From positions 1-44,988 of the forward strand of contig CALZGZ010000210.1 in assembly GCA_945787105.1 (NCBI GenBank): a stretch of DNA of 44,988 nucleotides, written 5' to 3'. This DNA comes from an uncultured Gammaproteobacteria bacterium (GTDB lineage: Bacteria > Pseudomonadota > Gammaproteobacteria > Arenicellales > JAANXG01). A program made the translations under genes and the position numbers. This document shows, piece after piece, positions 41,649 through 44,988 of this stretch. The notes below the pieces were generated by a model. The model ran no database searches. It was not told the origin of the DNA and worked only from the letters and a program-made list of their open reading frames with translations. Numbering within the stretch: position 1 is the stretch's first letter; each line of letters opens with the position of its first letter.

Positions 41649-43535
41649 ATGCCGGATCTGCTGAGTATACGGAATCTGGAAGTCGAGTTTAGCGTGCACA
41701 ACACCGTGATTCATGCCGTGCGTGGCGTCTCTTTTGATGTCGCCGCCGGCGCCACCGTGGCCCTGGTGGGTGAGTCGGGTTCCGGTAAATCCGTGATCGC
41801 TCAATCCATCATGAGCATCCTGCCGGACATTGGGCGCATTAGTGCCGGCGAGATTCTGTTCACCGAACCCAACTCGGGCGAAGTTGTCGATATCGCCAAG
41901 TTACCGCCTAAGAGCGCCGCGATGCGCAGCATCCGCGGCGGGCGCATATCAATCATCTTTCAGGAACCGATGGTGTCTCTTTCACCGTTACATACTATCG
42001 GCGATCAGGTGAGCGAGGCTTTGTTTTTACATCGTGAGATGAGCAAACAAGAGGGACTGGATCTTACTCAGGATATGTTACGACTGGTGGGATTTCCGAA
42101 CCCCGCGCAGGGCTTAAGGACTTACCCGTTCGAACTGTCCGGTGGCTTACGGCAACGGGCGATGATCGCTATGGCGCTGATCTGCCGCCCGGCGTTATTA
42201 ATCGCCGACGAACCAACCACCGCGCTGGATGTCACCATCCAGGCGCAAATCCTTAGCTTGATAAAGGATCTTCAGGCGGAATTTGGGATGGCTGTATTGA
42301 TCATCACGCATGATCTTGGTGTGGTCGCCAATGTGGCCGAACATGTCGTTGTCGTGTATCACGGGGAGGTGATGGAGCGTGGCACTGCCATTGACATCTT
42401 TAATCGCCCCGGCCATCCCTACCTGCAGGCCTTACTCAAAGCAGTCCCACATTTTGATATGAAACCCGGCGAGCGGCTGCAGCCGGTGCGTGAGGTTGAG
42501 CACGAAACCGGGCCATTGCTTAGTGACAAGCAGCCTTGGCCACCCGGGGCCGAATCCGCCGGCGCACATCTTTCGGTGCGAAATCTGAGTAAAACCTTTC
42601 GTATACGCAAGGGCGGCTGGTTGGGACACAAGGAGGAACAAGTCAATACCGCGGTGGACGACGTCAGTTTCGATATCGATAGGGGAGAATGTCTAGGATT
42701 GGTGGGCGAAAGCGGATGCGGCAAGACCACGCTCAGCAAGATCATCATGCGAGCGATACGTCCCGACACCGGCAGCGTCATCTATAACGACCGCGGCACC
42801 TTGACCGACTTGTTGGCTCTTGAGGGAGACCAGGGACTCGTGGCATGCCGTAAAATGCAGCTGATCTTTCAAGATCCTTTCAGCTCCTTGAACCCGCGCA
42901 TGACCGTGTTCGATATCATTCGCGAGCCCTTGATCATTCATCAGCTTGGCGATCAAGCGTACCAGGCGGAAATGGTCAAGGAATTATTGCGCCTGGTCGG
43001 GCTGGACCCCCGTTTCCTGAACCGTTATCCGCATAGTTTTTCCGGCGGTCAACGGCAGCGTATCGGGATCGCGCGCGCACTGGCCCTGCGACCGGATTTG
43101 TTGATTTGCGACGAACCAGTATCCGCCCTCGATGTCTCAATACAGGCACAGGTCCTCAATCTATTAAAAGAGTTGCAAAAAGAGCTTGGGTTGACGTACT
43201 TGTTTGTCTCGCACAATTTAGCAGTGGTGGATTATGTCGCTGACCGCATCGCGGTGATGTGTCAGGCGCGGTTGGTGGAGATTGCACCGCGAGAAATATT
43301 ATTTCGCGATCCGGTCCATCCCTATACCCAAGCGCTGCTCGCCGCGGTTCCATATCCGGATCTTAGTCGGCAGTTGGACTTGGCGGCGCTGATGGAAGGC
43401 AAGGCGTCGAATCCAGCCGCATGGTTGCCGCCGTTTACCGTCAACGACCAGACGCAAACGACGCTAGTGAAAGTCAATCGCGAACATCTGGTGCGGGCTG
43501 CGGTGGGCACACGAATGAATGAGCTGAGAACATGA
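41649..43535 (+). CDS. Fused double ATPase of an oligopeptide/microcin-type ABC importer (YejF-like)
   Basis: A 628-aa protein holding two ABC ATPase domains. The first (about 1-270) has Walker A GESGSGKS, signature LSGGLRQR and Walker [13 protein letters not shown]. The second (about 300-600) has Walker [10 protein letters not shown], signature FSGGQRQR and Walker [13 protein letters not shown]. Each ends in the oligopeptide-type motif ([30 protein letters not shown]). Fusion of DppD- and DppF-like parts is typical of YejF, which drives uptake of peptides or peptide-like antibiotics. The first signature reads GGLRQR where GGMRQR is usual. The ATG has GAGGG upstream, and the stop overlaps the next gene as ATGA. 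Confidence 0.93.
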   Translation: MPDLLSIRNLEVEFSVHNTVIHAVRGVSFDVAAGATVALVGESGSGKSVIAQSIMSILPDIGRISAGEILFTEPNSGEVVDIAKLPPKSAAMRSIRGGRISIIFQEPMVSLSPLHTIGDQVSEALFLHREMSKQEGLDLTQDMLRLVGFPNPAQGLRTYPFELSGGLRQRAMIAMALICRPALLIADEPTTALDVTIQAQILSLIKDLQAEFGMAVLIITHDLGVVANVAEHVVVVYHGEVMERGTAIDIFNRPGHPYLQALLKAVPHFDMKPGERLQPVREVEHETGPLLSDKQPWPPGAESAGAHLSVRNLSKTFRIRKGGWLGHKEEQVNTAVDDVSFDIDRGECLGLVGESGCGKTTLSKIIMRAIRPDTGSVIYNDRGTLTDLLALEGDQGLVACRKMQLIFQDPFSSLNPRMTVFDIIREPLIIHQLGDQAYQAEMVKELLRLVGLDPRFLNRYPHSFSGGQRQRIGIARALALRPDLLICDEPVSALDVSIQAQVLNLLKELQKELGLTYLFVSHNLAVVDYVADRIAVMCQARLVEIAPREILFRDPVHPYTQALLAAVPYPDLSRQLDLAALMEGKASNPAAWLPPFTVNDQTQTTLVKVNREHLVRAAVGTRMNELRT

Positions 43536-44988
43536 CTGCGAATCGATTTTGGATCTTTTTTTTGTTGCTGGTGGTCAGCTTATCCAATCCGTCGGCGATT
43601 GCAAAAGCCCAAGGTCTCAGCGAAGTGCCCAGTTTGATGGACGCGATTCGCACCGGCCAACTGCCTTCAATCCAGCAACGGGTACCCGAAACACCCGCCC
43701 TGGTCAGTTATCAAGGCACTGGGAAGACTCCCGGGCGCTACGGCGGCGAACTTCGCCTACTAATGGGTAAGGCTCGCGATATCCGTATGATGGTGGTCTA
43801 TGGCTATGCTCGGCTGGTCGCGTATGACGAAAAGTTCGAGCTGTTCGCGGACCTGCTGGAACGATTTGAGGTCGAGAATAATCGGGTGTTTACCTTTTAT
43901 TTGCGGCCTGGACATAGATGGTCGGATGGCCATCCGTTCACTAGCGAGGACTTTCGTTATTTTTGGGAAGATGTCGCCAACAACCAAGACCTGTCACCAT
44001 TTGGTCCCACCCAGGCGCTGCTGGTCGACAGTAAGCCGCCGGAAGTTGAAATCATCAACGAAACCACCATTCGTTACCGTTGGCACAAGCCCAATCCCTT
44101 CTTCCTACCGGCCCTTGCCGGGCCCAGGCCGCTGTTCATATATCTTCCCGCTCACTACCTGAAACAGTTCCATGCCCGTTACGCTAAAGCCACCGAACTG
44201 GAGCAAAAAGTGGCGCAGGCCGGTACCCGGAACTGGGCGGGTCTGCAGCACCGCCTAGCCCGTATGTACAAGTTCGATAATCCGGATTTACCCACCTTGC
44301 ATCCATGGGTCAATACTACCCGTCCCCCATCGGAACGTTTTATTTTCAAGCGCAACCCCTACTACCACCGCGTCGATAGTGAAGGCAAACAGCTGCCGTA
44401 TATTGACCGCGTTATCATCAATATCGCCAGCAGCAGCCTGGTACCGGCCAAGACCGGTGCCGGAGAGTCGGATCTGCAGGCGCGCTATCTGCGCTTGGAC
44501 AACTACACCTTCCTCAAGGCCGGTGAACAACGCAACAACTACTCGGTCCGCCTGTGGCGCACCGCAAAGGGATCGCAGATTACCCTTTATCCCAATCTGA
44601 ACACCAACGATCTGGTGTGGCGGGAATTGCTGCACGATGCCCGCTTTCGCCGCGCCCTATCGCTGGCTATTCATCGCCATGAAATTAATCAGGTGATTTA
44701 TTTCGGCCTGGTTCTCGAGAGCAACAACACGATGCTGCCGCAAAGCCCGTTGTTCAGGCCCGAGTACCAGCAGTCGTGGACCGAATATGATTTACAGCAG
44801 GCGAACGCACTGCTCGATGAAATAGGCTTAACCAAATACGACAAGCGCGGGGTGCGCTTGCTGCCGGATGGACGCCCGCTGGAGATCATTGTCCAAACCG
44901 CCGGCGAGAGCACCGAGGAAACCGATGTGCTCGAGTTGATCCATGACAGCTGGCTGCAGGCGGGTATCAAGCTTTACACGCGGCCCTC
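43532..44988 (+). CDS. ABC transporter substrate-binding protein, family 5 (cut by the window end)
   Basis: An open frame of at least 485 codons runs from ATG 43532 to the window end without a stop. It has a signal peptide (FWIFFLLLVVSLSNPSAIAKA) and the family 5 (SBP_bac_5, peptide/nickel-type) features: GELRLLMGKARDI, the YDEKFELFADLLERFEVE block, FYLRPGHRWSDGHPFTSEDF and FRRALSLAIHRHEIN. It is translationally coupled to the fused ATPase, so it is the binding protein of that importer; the permease genes should follow beyond the window. It is large and YejA-like. The ligand is unknown. Confidence 0.92.
   Translation, partial: MTANRFWIFFLLLVVSLSNPSAIAKAQGLSEVPSLMDAIRTGQLPSIQQRVPETPALVSYQGTGKTPGRYGGELRLLMGKARDIRMMVVYGYARLVAYDEKFELFADLLERFEVENNRVFTFYLRPGHRWSDGHPFTSEDFRYFWEDVANNQDLSPFGPTQALLVDSKPPEVEIINETTIRYRWHKPNPFFLPALAGPRPLFIYLPAHYLKQFHARYAKATELEQKVAQAGTRNWAGLQHRLARMYKFDNPDLPTLHPWVNTTRPPSERFIFKRNPYYHRVDSEGKQLPYIDRVIINIASSSLVPAKTGAGESDLQARYLRLDNYTFLKAGEQRNNYSVRLWRTAKGSQITLYPNLNTNDLVWRELLHDARFRRALSLAIHRHEINQVIYFGLVLESNNTMLPQSPLFRPEYQQSWTEYDLQQANALLDEIGLTKYDKRGVRLLPDGRPLEIIVQTAGESTEETDVLELIHDSWLQAGIKLYTRP

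Noticed and set aside
1-44988. CRISPR arrays, rRNA and tRNA genes
   Set aside because: No regular spacer-repeat pattern and no rRNA or tRNA-like cloverleaf was found when reading both strands by eye; a covariance-model search would be decisive.

Overview
The window looks like a chromosomal segment of a chemolithotrophic, sulfur- and hydrogen-using gammaproteobacterium. This is inferred from gene content: YeeE/DsrE-type sulfur proteins, an uptake [NiFe] hydrogenase with a full maturation set, a TRAP transporter with a TatT lipoprotein, and a YejF-type ABC system. No rRNA or tRNA was seen, so the taxon is not proven.

Region 1 (1-9.2 kb) holds two divergent units. On the minus strand a Cys-rich PAS-LuxR regulator is followed by three small DsrE/F/H-like proteins, a GT39-type glycosyltransferase, a large YeeE-type sulfur transporter and the start of a probable TusA. 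On the plus strand an ECF sigma factor and its membrane anti-sigma factor precede a 57-aa single-helix protein, an 84-aa soluble protein and a 554-aa YeiH-like transporter closed by a strong terminator. Both units plausibly deal with sulfur compounds or the stress they cause.

Region 2 (9.2-12.9 kb) is a loose set: a MITE-like element, an SRPBCC protein, two small membrane proteins, RarD and a secreted helical protein.

Region 3 (13.0-30.6 kb) is the hydrogen-uptake locus. The minus strand carries hemerythrin-hypF-hypC-hypD-hypE-hoxX. The plus strand carries an FNR-like regulator, then hybOABC (small subunit, Fe-S ferredoxin-like subunit, NrfD-type membrane subunit, large subunit), hybD, a second hypC, hybE, hupK, hypA, hypB, a small secreted/membrane protein and a c-type cytochrome with no methionine available as heme ligand. 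A perfect TTGAC-N4-GTCAA palindrome lies upstream of hybO, where a class II FNR-type activator would bind.

Region 4 (30.6-35.7 kb, minus strand) is a TRAP operon (tatT-dctP-dctQM). It is interrupted between dctP and dctQM by a MITE-like element that carries a bidirectional terminator. Beyond it lie another element copy and a 5'-truncated, frameshifted osmC pseudogene.

Region 5 (35.8-45.0 kb) contains a DapA-family lyase, citrate synthase, a GlcD-like FAD oxidase, a small RRM protein, a secreted FKBP isomerase, a 0.9-kb stretch without a convincing gene, and the start of an oligopeptide/microcin-type ABC operon (fused double ATPase and a substrate-binding protein cut by the window end).

A dispersed family of short elements with about 21-bp terminal inverted repeats (AGCCCGTATRTTGCACC...), often flanked by TA, occurs at least four times and has reshaped several gene ends.
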